Part shown: positions 1 to 9,275 of the stretch, one piece after another
Numbering within the stretch: the first letter of the stretch is position 1
How the letters are laid out: every line of letters starts with the position of its first letter
From: Bartonella henselae str. Houston-1
Lineage (GTDB): Bacteria > Pseudomonadota > Alphaproteobacteria > Rhizobiales > Rhizobiaceae
Direction of reading: 5' to 3'
Assembly: GCF_000046705.1 (NCBI RefSeq)
Contig: NC_005956.1
Span: forward strand, 1,477,001-1,541,000
DNA length: 64,000 nucleotides
Program-made: the position numbers and the translations under genes
The notes under the pieces: model-generated
Database searches by the model: none
The model's input: only the letters and a program-made list of their open reading frames with translations
What the model was told of the DNA's origin: nothing

Positions 1-1
1 A

Positions 2-2675
2 GTAAGTGGAGCTTTTTCTGCATTATCTGCAGAAAACGGCGATCATATTGATATCAAGGATGTTGCCATAACAACAATAGATGAAAATGATAACGGATAT
101 AGCGTATATTCCAATGGTACTGGCAGCATAATTACATTACATGGAAATACAACGATTAAAAATGTTTCAACCGGTCTTGTAGTAAATAAAGATGGCATAA
201 TCAAAATGACCGGAGGTTCTATTATGGCTTACATTAATGGAACCAATTTCAGTGGAAATAAAAAAGATGAAAATAAACTGAAAGATGTGATAATATCAAG
301 CTATAACGACGATACACTCTTACACGAAAGGATGTATGTAGCCTACAATAGCAAACTCTCTTTGGAAAATGTAACCATTACTCAAGCAGAGGACGGCATA
401 TTCGCTAAGAGTAATTCTCAAGTAACAGTATCAAAAAGATTAGTTTCTACGAAAACCACAAGAGTATATACTGAGAGTGGCAGCGTCATTACTGTAAAAG
501 ACAAAGCTGAAATTATCTCATCTAATGGGAGTGGATTACATGCAAATGGTCGACAATCTAAGATTAAAATGATAGAAGGTACAGTAAATGCAAAAAAAGG
601 TGCATTATACACTGACAATGGTGAGGATATTGATATCACAAACGTTTCCGCAACAGCGAAAATCGGTGGTTTGCAGTTCATGTCCCTTCTTTATATTATT
701 CCAGATGAATTAAATGATCCTCAAAATTATCAAAACAGTGAGATCAATTTAACCAATACGAAGATTCATGTTGACAATGGTACTGGATTCTCATTGAAAC
801 TTTTACTGATAATACCATTAGAAATATTGTAAATCTATCAATAGGTACAGCCAATCTCATAAATTTAGAAATCCATGCTGATGTTTTATTAAGAAACGGT
901 ACTTTTGTGAGAGACAAAGAGTTATGGGACCATATAGATACAAAAGCAATACCCAATGGCACCTTTACATTAAATGCAGATCATTCCATTTTAGAAGGCA
1001 GAGCAAACATTGCACAAGAAAGAAACGTACTCTTTGACCTGAAAAAGACACACAATGGATCCTAAAAACCAGCACAAAAGAAAAAGATGATGATGGCAAT
1101 TTGCTTGATATTGCTCAAAGAGCACACTCTGAAGTGTCTGTACTTAATCTCAATAACAGCTCTATTATTTTTGATTCACCAACAGAGGATCATTATCCAA
1201 ACATTGCATATAGGCTCTGGAAAGCCAAACACCACAGCAGTTTATAATGCCTCTGGGGATGCAAAAATTTATTTCAACACTGCATGGAATGATGATAAGC
1301 CAATAGCCAATCAAAAAACTGATTGTCTTCTCATCCATGGAGATTTAAAAGGTTCCACAACAGTTTATATCAAAAGCGATTTCAGAGATAAAAATAGTGT
1401 TGTAAATACCTCTGATCCTTTAAATACACGCGGCATTTCATTGATTCAAGTTTCTGGAAAAGCCGAAGAAGACTCCTTCAAATTGGTAAATGATTATACC
1501 ACAATCAATGGATCACCTGATAAGTATATGGCTACATGCCTATGGACCAGAATCAAGCCATGGCAAAGCCAATATTGAACAAAACCTGTTTGATAACAAT
1601 GATGAAAATTTCTGGAATTTCAGTTTGCAACCTGAATTTCTTAATTCTAATCCAAACTCTGGCTCTAATCCTGGTCCTAACCCCAGTCCTGGATTACATG
1701 TGCATGCCATTGCACTACAAATGGCAAGCTATTTTGTTATGCCAAATGCCCTCTTCTATACAGGATTGACCGATATGGCTAAACAGAATGTGCTATTAGC
1801 CAATAGAAGAATATCTCTCTTGGGAAAAGAGCAAGAAAAACAGAGCGGTTTCTTCTTATACACACCTATGGAAGTACAGGAAACTTCTCCTCTGAAAGTG
1901 CTCCTCGTCAATATGGTTATAGCGGTACTCATCTTCACTACACTGCTCTCCAAGGAGGTGTTAACTTCGCAGCGCTAGAAGGGCAAAATACCAGCACATA
2001 TTTCGGCCTTATCGGAACCTATGGACAACTGTCCTTCATTCCAAAGGATATGCAAGATGTAAGTAAGAACACGGTGGATAAGTGGTCCCTCACAGCTTAT
2101 GGCAGTATGCAGGATGACAGGGGTTTCTATCTTGATACGTTGTTGTTCTATGGAATCCTAAAAGGAGATATCAACAATGCCATCATTGGCAAAACCGCAA
2201 AAGTGAAAAATGCAAAGATATGGAGCATCTCTACCACCATTAGCAAACAATTTGCAACCGGTATGGAAAAGGTAACATTCGAACCACAAGCACAACTTGC
2301 CTATCAACATTTGATATGTTTGACACTTTTGCAGATGCTGATGGCTTTAAAGTTGATATGAACAATCCTCATCAATGGATGATCCGTGTTGGTGGGCGTT
2401 TAACCAAAACCGTTACCACCACTGAAAATGGACGTTCTTTTTCCTTCTATGGAAAAGTAAATGCAACTAAAACTTTTGGCGAAGATCAGACAATCCATAT
2501 TGATAAAGACTATAAACTTGATCCTATGGGCTCTTTCCTTGAAGGCGAGCTTGGTATCAGTGCGCAATTATCACCAGATATCTCGCTTCATGGCGATGTC
2601 AATTATCAACAAAAGCTTCAAAAAACCGGTATATCGGGAGCGAGTTTTTCAGGTGGAATACGCTATCAGTTTTAA
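2..2675 (+). pseudogene. Decayed autotransporter adhesin gene (5' end outside window)
   Basis: Translation shows a member of the same autotransporter family as the genes at 3666, 9276, 13182 and 17963, but broken into pieces. Frame 2 is open from the window edge to 832 and reads as beta-helix passenger with repeated (S/N)xI(T/K)(L/M) turns. The homology then moves between frames near 785, 1050, 1197, 1530, 1860 and 2320. The recognisable blocks keep their order: LNADHSILEG, then VYNASGDAKIYFNT, then LLIHGD, then the beta-domain with YFVMPNALFYTGL, YFGLIGTYGQLSF, VDKWSLTAYG, and a C-terminus ending in aromatic RYQF, the usual outer-membrane barrel signature. At least six frameshifts make one functional protein very unlikely. 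The sequence has few in-frame stops apart from the shifts, so decay may be recent. Sequencing error is possible, but six single-base errors in one gene and none in its neighbours is improbable. Confidence 0.85.
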
Positions 2676-2721
2676 GACAAAACTATAAAAACACGCGTTA
2701 TAATAGCCCGTCTATTTTAAC

Positions 2722-2748
2722 AAAAGGCAGCATAGGATGTTGCCTTTT
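2722..2748 (+). terminator. Hairpin terminator after decayed autotransporter
   Basis: An inverted repeat pairs AAAAGGCAGC with GTTGCCTTTT (one G-U pair) across a short loop and ends in a T run. The same AAAGGCAG...CTGCCTTT hairpin follows the autotransporter genes ending at 7991, 11897 and 20581, so it looks like a terminator that travels with this gene family. Confidence 0.65.
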
Positions 2749-3665
2749 CGATTTATCAATTCAAATTTCTTAATCGTAGTCCCCTCTTTTACTTTCAATG
2801 CAGAAAGAAAAAGCACTCTTATATAAATTATCGTAGCTGAAAGTAATACTGTTTTCTCTAAAAAATAAAATTTTGATCAAAAACAGCTTTTCTTATTTCA
2901 CTATATTATAAAGCTTTAACATATTAAACTGAACTTTAGTATTATAAAAAAATAAACATAATCAAGAAATTATATATTTTATTTCTAAATCTCTCTCAGA
3001 ATCCAGCCCTTAATACATGTTTTAAACGCTCATTTACCAAAAAAAATTACTCTGTGTTTCTAGAACAGAAAAAGCGGGCAATAATGTTCTTATTGATTAT
3101 ATTGAAATACATCAGAAAAATATTACGAGTTTATATTATAATCTGAAGCTTTTAAAAATTAATTTTTTCATGATTTTTACCAAAATCAGAAATCTCTTCC
3201 AAAAAATAAAAAGTATAAATACGAATTTTTATAGCATTTCATAGATTTTTATAATGGAAAAATAATGAATATTAATACGATAAAGTAAAATCTTCCTCCT
3301 CTACAGTTACTATATGGTAGTACCGAACCTTCAGAAAACAGAAAAAATAAAATTTTCTCGAATATCAATTCATATTCCTTTATTTAAAAGTAAAAAACGT
3401 TTTTATCTCAACTAAAAAGCTTTTATGAAAATAATTTCTCAAAGAGAATATAACATTCAAATAATAATATTCATTAAGAATATATAATAAATATTAATAT
3501 TTACAAAACGTCATAATTCATTTAAATAAAGTATTTTATTTTTAATATTTATATTAATTTTATAGTTTACATAAATTTAATATAAGTTAAATATTATTTT
3601 TTAAGTTTTCGAAAGAAGTATAAAATATAAACTTATACGTAACTTATAAGTCAAGATGATATGAG
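2749..3665. other. AT-rich intergenic region before autotransporter gene
   Basis: About 900 bases with very high A+T and no credible ORF. It presumably contains the promoter of the gene at 3666, but the sequence is so AT-rich that many -10-like boxes occur and none can be singled out. The last 150 bases are mostly A/T. Confidence 0.5.
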
Positions 3666-6600
3666 ATGTCTAAAAAAATTCTTTTATCATACACAACCAC
3701 AGCTGCTATAATATTGTTCAATATCCATTCCAACGCATACGCTATATCCCTTTTTTCTGGTGAAGGCGAAAACAAAACCGCTCCAACTCAAGAAAGCTAT
3801 GAAAATATTTATGCTCTAGATGGTGGTAAAATTCATGGCAAAGATCTCAAGATAATCGGCCCCTCAACCCAAGAAGAATCAATCATAACAGACATAAGCG
3901 GTGTAGAAGCCAGAAAATTTGGAAGCATGATTGAACTAGAGGGAGACACAACGATAAAAAATGTCTCAATCGGCTTGTTGGCAAAAGAAAGCGGTACAAT
4001 TAAAATGAACGACGGCTCCATTCAGGTGAAAAAAGTGCATATACAAACACCAATCGGTATAGCAGCCGTATCAAATGGTGCCATCATCTTAAATAATGTA
4101 GAGATTGACGCAAGCAATCAAGAGCAAAGTATAAAGACAATAGATGAAACAGGAATAGGAGATGGAACTGGAGCAAGCTTAAAGAGTGGTGGAACATTGA
4201 GTATGACTGGTGGTTCCATTAAATCCAACTATTTAGGCATTACTTTAGAAGAGAGCAGTAGTGATAAAAACAAACTAGAAAATGTAAAAATTAACATCAC
4301 GAATCTTGCAAATGCCACGAAAGAGAGCATAGGAATAAGAGTCATCAAAACAAGCAAAGTCACTTTGAATCAAGTAACCATTAGGCACGCAAGAACCAGC
4401 ATACATGCAAGTGATAGTTCTGAAATAACAATATCAGGCGGCTTAATTCAAGGAAATCATACGGGAATAAATGTTGAAAAAGAGAGCGTAATAACTCTAA
4501 AAAATGATGTTGAAGTTTTATCGAATGACCATGGACTTTCTGCAAACGGTCTGCACTCAAAAATTACCATGCAAGGAGGGAAACTGATTACAGCTGGTTT
4601 ACAACCGGCCGTCTTAGCCGGGTCTGGTGGAGAAATTAACCTTATTAATGTTGTTGTACATATTGATGATCTTACCGATATTGTTATGCACATTGATGAC
4701 AATGAAACACAAACGCAAAAATTAGAATTAGAGAGGAAAGAGGCTCCATTAACAACACAAGGTCTACAAGCACAATATGCACAATCAAAAATCACCATGA
4801 TAAGAGGATCGATTACCACAACTGGTTTGAATCCTGCAGTTTTAGCTGGGTCTGGCGGACAAATCGATCTCACTAATGTTCCCATGAAAGTGCACAATGT
4901 TGGACTACAAGCACAAGCCGAACAGTCAAAAATTGTTATGACAAGAGGATCGATTACTACAACGGGTATGAATCCTGCAGTTTTAGCTGGATCTGGTGGA
5001 GAGATTGATCTCAATGATGTTGTTATTAAAACTAAGGATATCGCGCTCCAAGCACAGGATAAGCAATCAAAAATTACCATGAGAGGAGGAAAACTTATCA
5101 AAACTGGACCGCGAGCTGCCATCTTTGTAACATGTGGCGGACAGATTGATCTTCTGGATGCTCAATTACATACGGATAGTAATGGGCTAGCAGTACGGGG
5201 CAGAGAATCAAAGATCACGCTCAAAGATTCGGAAGTACGTGCCAATATTCTATTAGTAGGAAAGCCTAATGATGAAGATGATAATGGCGAAGCTAACGTG
5301 ATTGCCGACCACTCTATCTTAGAAGGAGGAGCAAGAAATTCCGAAAGAAAACCTACCCAAATAATCTTTAGTTTAATCAATGGCACAACGTGGTATTTAA
5401 AGGCGAATATGCAAAGCCATAAAATCCAAAAACTTGATCTAATCAAAAAGTTACATTCTGAAGTTTTTAAGCTTAATCTCAACAATAGTACCATTGTTTT
5501 TAGGACACCAAGAGAAGATCAATATCAAACATTACATATAGGCAATAAATCACCTCACCTCACAAACAACAACACAACGCACAAAACAGTCTACAATGCA
5601 ACAGGCGATGCAAAGATTTATTTCAATACTGAATGGAATAATGAGGTACCAAAAGAACAACAAAAAACTGATCGACTTCTTATTCATGGTGATGTGTCAG
5701 GCATCACAACAATCCATTTTAGGAATCTTTTAAAAGGTAAAAAAACAAAAGAAAAGAATACTGGTCCCGTAAATACGCGTGGGCTCTCACTCGTTCAAGT
5801 CTCTGGAAAAGCAGAGGAAAATTCCTTCAAACTTGCAAATGGCTATACTACAATAAAGGGGTTGCCTTATAAATACACACTCAATGCCTATGGACCAACA
5901 TCAAGCCGCGGGAAAGCGAGTATTGAGCAAAGCTTCGTGGGAGAAGAAGAAGATTTTTGGGATTTCCGCTTACAAAATGCCATTCTTGATGCTGAAGAAA
6001 CTATCTCACCTGATACTCAAGAAACAAACTTTTTTAATTCTGAAGAAATAACCCCTCTTAATACTGAGGAAACTGCCTCTCTTAATGATGGGGAAACAAC
6101 TCCCCTTTATTCTAAAAAAGCTGCCTCTCCTGATGCTGAAGAAACTATCTCGTCTGATACTCAAGAAACAAACTTTTTTAATTCTGAAGAAATAACCCCT
6201 CTTAACACTGAGGAAACTGCCTCTCTTAATGATGGGGAAACAACTCCCCTTTATTCTAAAAAAGCTGCCTCTCCTGATGCTGAAGAAACTATCTCGTCTG
6301 ATACTCAAGAAACAAACTTTTTTAATTCTGAAGAAATAACCCCTCTTAACACTGAGGAAACTGCCTCTCTTAATGATGGGGAAACAACTCCCCTTTATTC
6401 TAAAAAAGCTGCCTCTCCTGATGCTGAAGAAACTATCTCACCTGATACTCAAGAAACAAACTTTTTTGATTCTGAAGAAATAACCCCTCTTAATACTGAG
6501 GAAACTGCCTCTCTTAATGATGGGGAAACAACTCCCCTTTATTCTAAAAAAGCTGCCTCTCCTGATGCTGAAGAAACTATCTCGTCTGATACTCAAGAAA

Positions 6601-7991
6601 CAAACTTTTTTAATTCTGAAGAAATAACCCCTCTTAATACTGAGGAAACTGCCTCTCTTAATGATGGGGAAACAACTCCCCTTTATTCTAAAAAAGCTGC
6701 CTCTCCTGATGCTGAAGAAACTATCTCACCTGATACTCAAGAAACAAACTTTTTTGATTCTGAAGAAATAACCCCTCTTAACACTGAGGAAACTGCCTCT
6801 CTTAATGATGGGGAAACAACTCCCCTTTATTCTAAAAAAGCTGCCTCTCCTGATGCTGAAGAAACTATCTCGTCTGATACTCAAGAAACAAACTTTTTTG
6901 ATTCTGAAGAAATAACCCCTCTTAACACTGAGGAAACTGCCTCTCTTAATGATGGGGAAACAACTCCCCTTTATTCTAAAAAAGCTGCCTGTCTTAATGC
7001 TAAAGGAAAAGTAAGAGCTCTTGTACCACAAGTAGCCAGTTATTTGGTCATGCCTAACGCTTTATTTTCCGCTGGATTGGCTGAGCTGAATAATCAGAAT
7101 ATACTGTTAGAGAATATGCGGACAACACTCTTTGAAGCAAAGGATAAAAAAGAAGATAACAAAAAGAGTGGGATCTTCTTATCCTCCTATGGCCACAAGA
7201 TCACATTGTCTTCTAACCGTAGTCCTCTACACTATGGCTATGGTGCTGATGTTCACTATACTGCAATACAAGCAGGCATGACATTAGCAGCATTAGAAGG
7301 TCAAAATAGCACCACACATTTTGGTCTTTTGGGGACATACGGACAACTCTCTTTCACTCCAAAGGGCATGGAAGGTGCTGATAAGAGTACACTCGATAAA
7401 TGGTCACTTGCTGCATATGGAAACATCCAGCATAACGATGGCATCTATGTTAATGCACTGTTCTCCTACGGAGCTTTCAAAGGAAATATCACCACAGCCC
7501 TCATTGGGAACACTGCAAAATTGGATGGTTCTCATACTGTAAGTGCATCAGCGACCATCGGACATAAACTAGAAACCGATGCTAAAGGATTGGTCTTTGA
7601 ACCACAAGCACAACTCCTTTATCAACGCCTCATGCTTGGAACCCTCTCAGATATCGATGGCTTTAACGTGAATATGGGTAAGCCTCATCAATGGTTGCTG
7701 CGTATTGGTGGGCGTCTGACACAAACAATACCTTCTGATGAAAAAGGCTATGCCACTTCTTTCTACGGTAAGCTGAACCTTATGAAAGCTTTTAGTAACA
7801 AGAGTACAGTACAGATTGGAGATACTTTCTATCTTGATGCTATGGGAGATTCTGTTGAAGGCGGGCTTGGTGTGAATGCGCAACTCTCTCAAAATTTTGC
7901 CCTTCATGCGGATATTAATTATCAACACAAGCTCCAAAAAGCAGGTGTATCTGGAATAAACTTCTCTGCTGGAATGCGCTATCAATTTTAA
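3666..7991 (+). CDS. Autotransporter adhesin, large, with 48-residue repeats
   Basis: A 1441-residue type Va secreted outer-membrane protein. Residues 1-26 form a signal peptide with a hydrophobic core and an AYA cleavage site. A long beta-helix passenger of pectin-lyase-like type follows (about 40-550), with repeated motifs such as SKITM, AVLAGSGG and IDL. Next come VYNATGDAKIYFNTEW, LLIHGDVSG, and a linker region (WDFRLQ). Seven copies of an acidic 48-residue repeat fill about 775-1110. The C-terminal beta-barrel (about 1117-1441) ends in RYQF. Its barrel is almost identical to those of the genes at 9276 and 13182, while the passenger differs. The passenger is expected to be exposed at or released from the surface and to act in host-cell or matrix adhesion; this is family knowledge, not shown here. 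Bartonella cohesion-factor-like (CFA) and inducible autotransporters (Iba) belong to this family; which named one this is cannot be decided from sequence alone. Confidence 0.92.
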   Translation: MSKKILLSYTTTAAIILFNIHSNAYAISLFSGEGENKTAPTQESYENIYALDGGKIHGKDLKIIGPSTQEESIITDISGVEARKFGSMIELEGDTTIKNVSIGLLAKESGTIKMNDGSIQVKKVHIQTPIGIAAVSNGAIILNNVEIDASNQEQSIKTIDETGIGDGTGASLKSGGTLSMTGGSIKSNYLGITLEESSSDKNKLENVKINITNLANATKESIGIRVIKTSKVTLNQVTIRHARTSIHASDSSEITISGGLIQGNHTGINVEKESVITLKNDVEVLSNDHGLSANGLHSKITMQGGKLITAGLQPAVLAGSGGEINLINVVVHIDDLTDIVMHIDDNETQTQKLELERKEAPLTTQGLQAQYAQSKITMIRGSITTTGLNPAVLAGSGGQIDLTNVPMKVHNVGLQAQAEQSKIVMTRGSITTTGMNPAVLAGSGGEIDLNDVVIKTKDIALQAQDKQSKITMRGGKLIKTGPRAAIFVTCGGQIDLLDAQLHTDSNGLAVRGRESKITLKDSEVRANILLVGKPNDEDDNGEANVIADHSILEGGARNSERKPTQIIFSLINGTTWYLKANMQSHKIQKLDLIKKLHSEVFKLNLNNSTIVFRTPREDQYQTLHIGNKSPHLTNNNTTHKTVYNATGDAKIYFNTEWNNEVPKEQQKTDRLLIHGDVSGITTIHFRNLLKGKKTKEKNTGPVNTRGLSLVQVSGKAEENSFKLANGYTTIKGLPYKYTLNAYGPTSSRGKASIEQSFVGEEEDFWDFRLQNAILDAEETISPDTQETNFFNSEEITPLNTEETASLNDGETTPLYSKKAASPDAEETISSDTQETNFFNSEEITPLNTEETASLNDGETTPLYSKKAASPDAEETISSDTQETNFFNSEEITPLNTEETASLNDGETTPLYSKKAASPDAEETISPDTQETNFFDSEEITPLNTEETASLNDGETTPLYSKKAASPDAEETISSDTQETNFFNSEEITPLNTEETASLNDGETTPLYSKKAASPDAEETISPDTQETNFFDSEEITPLNTEETASLNDGETTPLYSKKAASPDAEETISSDTQETNFFDSEEITPLNTEETASLNDGETTPLYSKKAACLNAKGKVRALVPQVASYLVMPNALFSAGLAELNNQNILLENMRTTLFEAKDKKEDNKKSGIFLSSYGHKITLSSNRSPLHYGYGADVHYTAIQAGMTLAALEGQNSTTHFGLLGTYGQLSFTPKGMEGADKSTLDKWSLAAYGNIQHNDGIYVNALFSYGAFKGNITTALIGNTAKLDGSHTVSASATIGHKLETDAKGLVFEPQAQLLYQRLMLGTLSDIDGFNVNMGKPHQWLLRIGGRLTQTIPSDEKGYATSFYGKLNLMKAFSNKSTVQIGDTFYLDAMGDSVEGGLGVNAQLSQNFALHADINYQHKLQKAGVSGINFSAGMRYQF
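5988..6995 (+). repeat. Seven tandem 144-bp in-frame repeats
   Basis: Seven consecutive copies of a 144-bp unit encode 48 residues each, beginning DAEET and containing EITPLN, ETASLND and TTPLYSKKA. The copies are nearly identical and differ only at a few positions (SPDT or SSDT, FFN or FFD, AAT or AAC in one Asn codon). All are exact multiples of three, so copy-number change keeps the frame. The repeat is rich in Glu, Thr and Ser and sits between the passenger linker and the beta-barrel of the gene at 3666. No other autotransporter in the window has it. Confidence 0.97.
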
Positions 7992-8059
7992 TATAAAATC
8001 ATGAAAGTGTAACTTAAGACTATAAAAACAAACGTTGTTTTATTCCGTTCACTTTCACA

Positions 8060-8086
8060 AAAAGGCAGCACAGTACACTGCCTTTT
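8060..8086 (+). terminator. Hairpin terminator after autotransporter gene
   Basis: AAAAGGCAG pairs perfectly with CTGCCTTTT over a 9-base loop, 70 bases after the stop codon at 7991. The T run is only four bases, so termination strength is uncertain. Confidence 0.65.
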
Positions 8087-8280
8087 AACTTTTGATACTC
8101 TGTCATAGAAAGATCGGTCGAAGAACTGCTTTTTGTGTATACCCCCACTACGTCATCTATAAAGATTTATTGATTTATACTGCTGGGGACTGTCTCTTGA
8201 GACAAACGGTTTTGAAAAAGTTCATTTCTCTCAAACCAAATGTAACAAAATGCTTCATCTCCAAATTGAGGCATCGTATT

Positions 8281-8715
8281 GGTTTATAAGAATAATTCAT
8301 CGTTTTGCATACTAAATGAAGTCCCTAATATCGTAAGATTCTTTCATTTCAAATCTTCTTATACTCAATCAATCAAAATCATTCCCTTACATGATTGAAA
8401 TATGGCTTCTGTCCATGCATTGCAATAGAATCCCGCATTTCAAGGTTATTTTCTTCTCATAAACAAGGTTGGCTTGTAGATAAAAATTCTTCAAGAAAAA
8501 AGTAAAAATGCCCCAACAGTCTCAATGAAAAAATTATCGCAACATTGTGAGCGGGCAAAGAAAATGATGATCCCAGCTTACACCTTCATAAGCGTAAAGA
8601 GGGTGATGCCCAATGGCTTTTACCCTATCCCCTTCACAAACACCGTCGTGAAAGTGGCTTGGAAGCATGAAGAGATGCCGCTTTAAAACAAGCGCGTAAA
8701 TGTGCACCACAACAG
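8281..8715 (+). repeat. Dispersed degenerate repeat, reference copy
   Basis: Reference copy of a repeat that recurs in diverged form at 12187-12621 (same strand, near-identical because of the large duplication), 20756-21000 (inverted), 21169-21560, 27780-28100 and 32890-33165 (inverted). Shared blocks include ATAATTCATCGTTTTGCATA, CGTAAGATTCTTTCATTTC and a stretch around TACACCTTCATAAGCGTAAA. Short ORFs inside it are not conserved among the diverged copies, so I do not call a gene. Its nature (prophage remnant, decayed gene or non-coding element) is unknown. Confidence 0.6.
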
Positions 8716-9275
8716 CATTCTGTTCTTCATGTGAAGAGAATGACCCCCATGAATGCCAAATTCTCAAGAAAGTTGCCTTTTTGTTTTATGAAATCGAATT
8801 ATCTTACCACAACCTCCTTCTCTCTTTTATCAATGTAAAAAAATAATTTAAATCCTTTATCTTATATTAAAAAACATCATGAATTCTTTATTCTTCTCTA
8901 TACAAGAAAAGCTACTGAAAGCTTTTTAAAAGGGCATAACTATCTTTTTCCCCAACTCTGTCGAAATATCCATAACAACAAGCTTTTCTCAAGAGATAAT
9001 CTTTCAAAATATCCTGTTTCATAACGTTGACTAAACAGCAACTTAACAAGCGCATTTTTCTGCAATCCATGTGCAACTGGTTTGCATGATGCATTGGTTT
9101 ACATGATCCTTTTAGAAACTTTTTTGACGCAACTTTTCGAACGATAGAAAGCACTATGCATCATTTCGTTTTGTTCTTTACACAAAAAACATAATGATAT
9201 AAAACCGCCCCGGTACTTGCGCCATCAGGGGAATGAAGTAAGCATCAAAGGCATACCAATACTAAAGGCATATTT

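Noticed and set aside
4457..5122. 221-codon - strand ORF in the autotransporter passenger
   Set aside because: Shadow of the periodic beta-helix coding sequence; no independent signal of a gene.
5988..6995. CRISPR-like array
   Set aside because: The repeats are contiguous 144-bp coding units without unique spacers and no cas genes are near.
6006..7031. Long - strand ORFs over the repeat block (6006-6308, 6726-7031)
   Set aside because: They are mirror frames of the 144-bp repeats of the autotransporter; the repeated low-complexity translation follows from the + strand coding sequence.
8534..8767. 77-codon - strand ORF, repeated at 12440-12673
   Set aside because: Identical because the whole block is duplicated; in the more diverged repeat copies the frame is not kept, so coding function is not supported.
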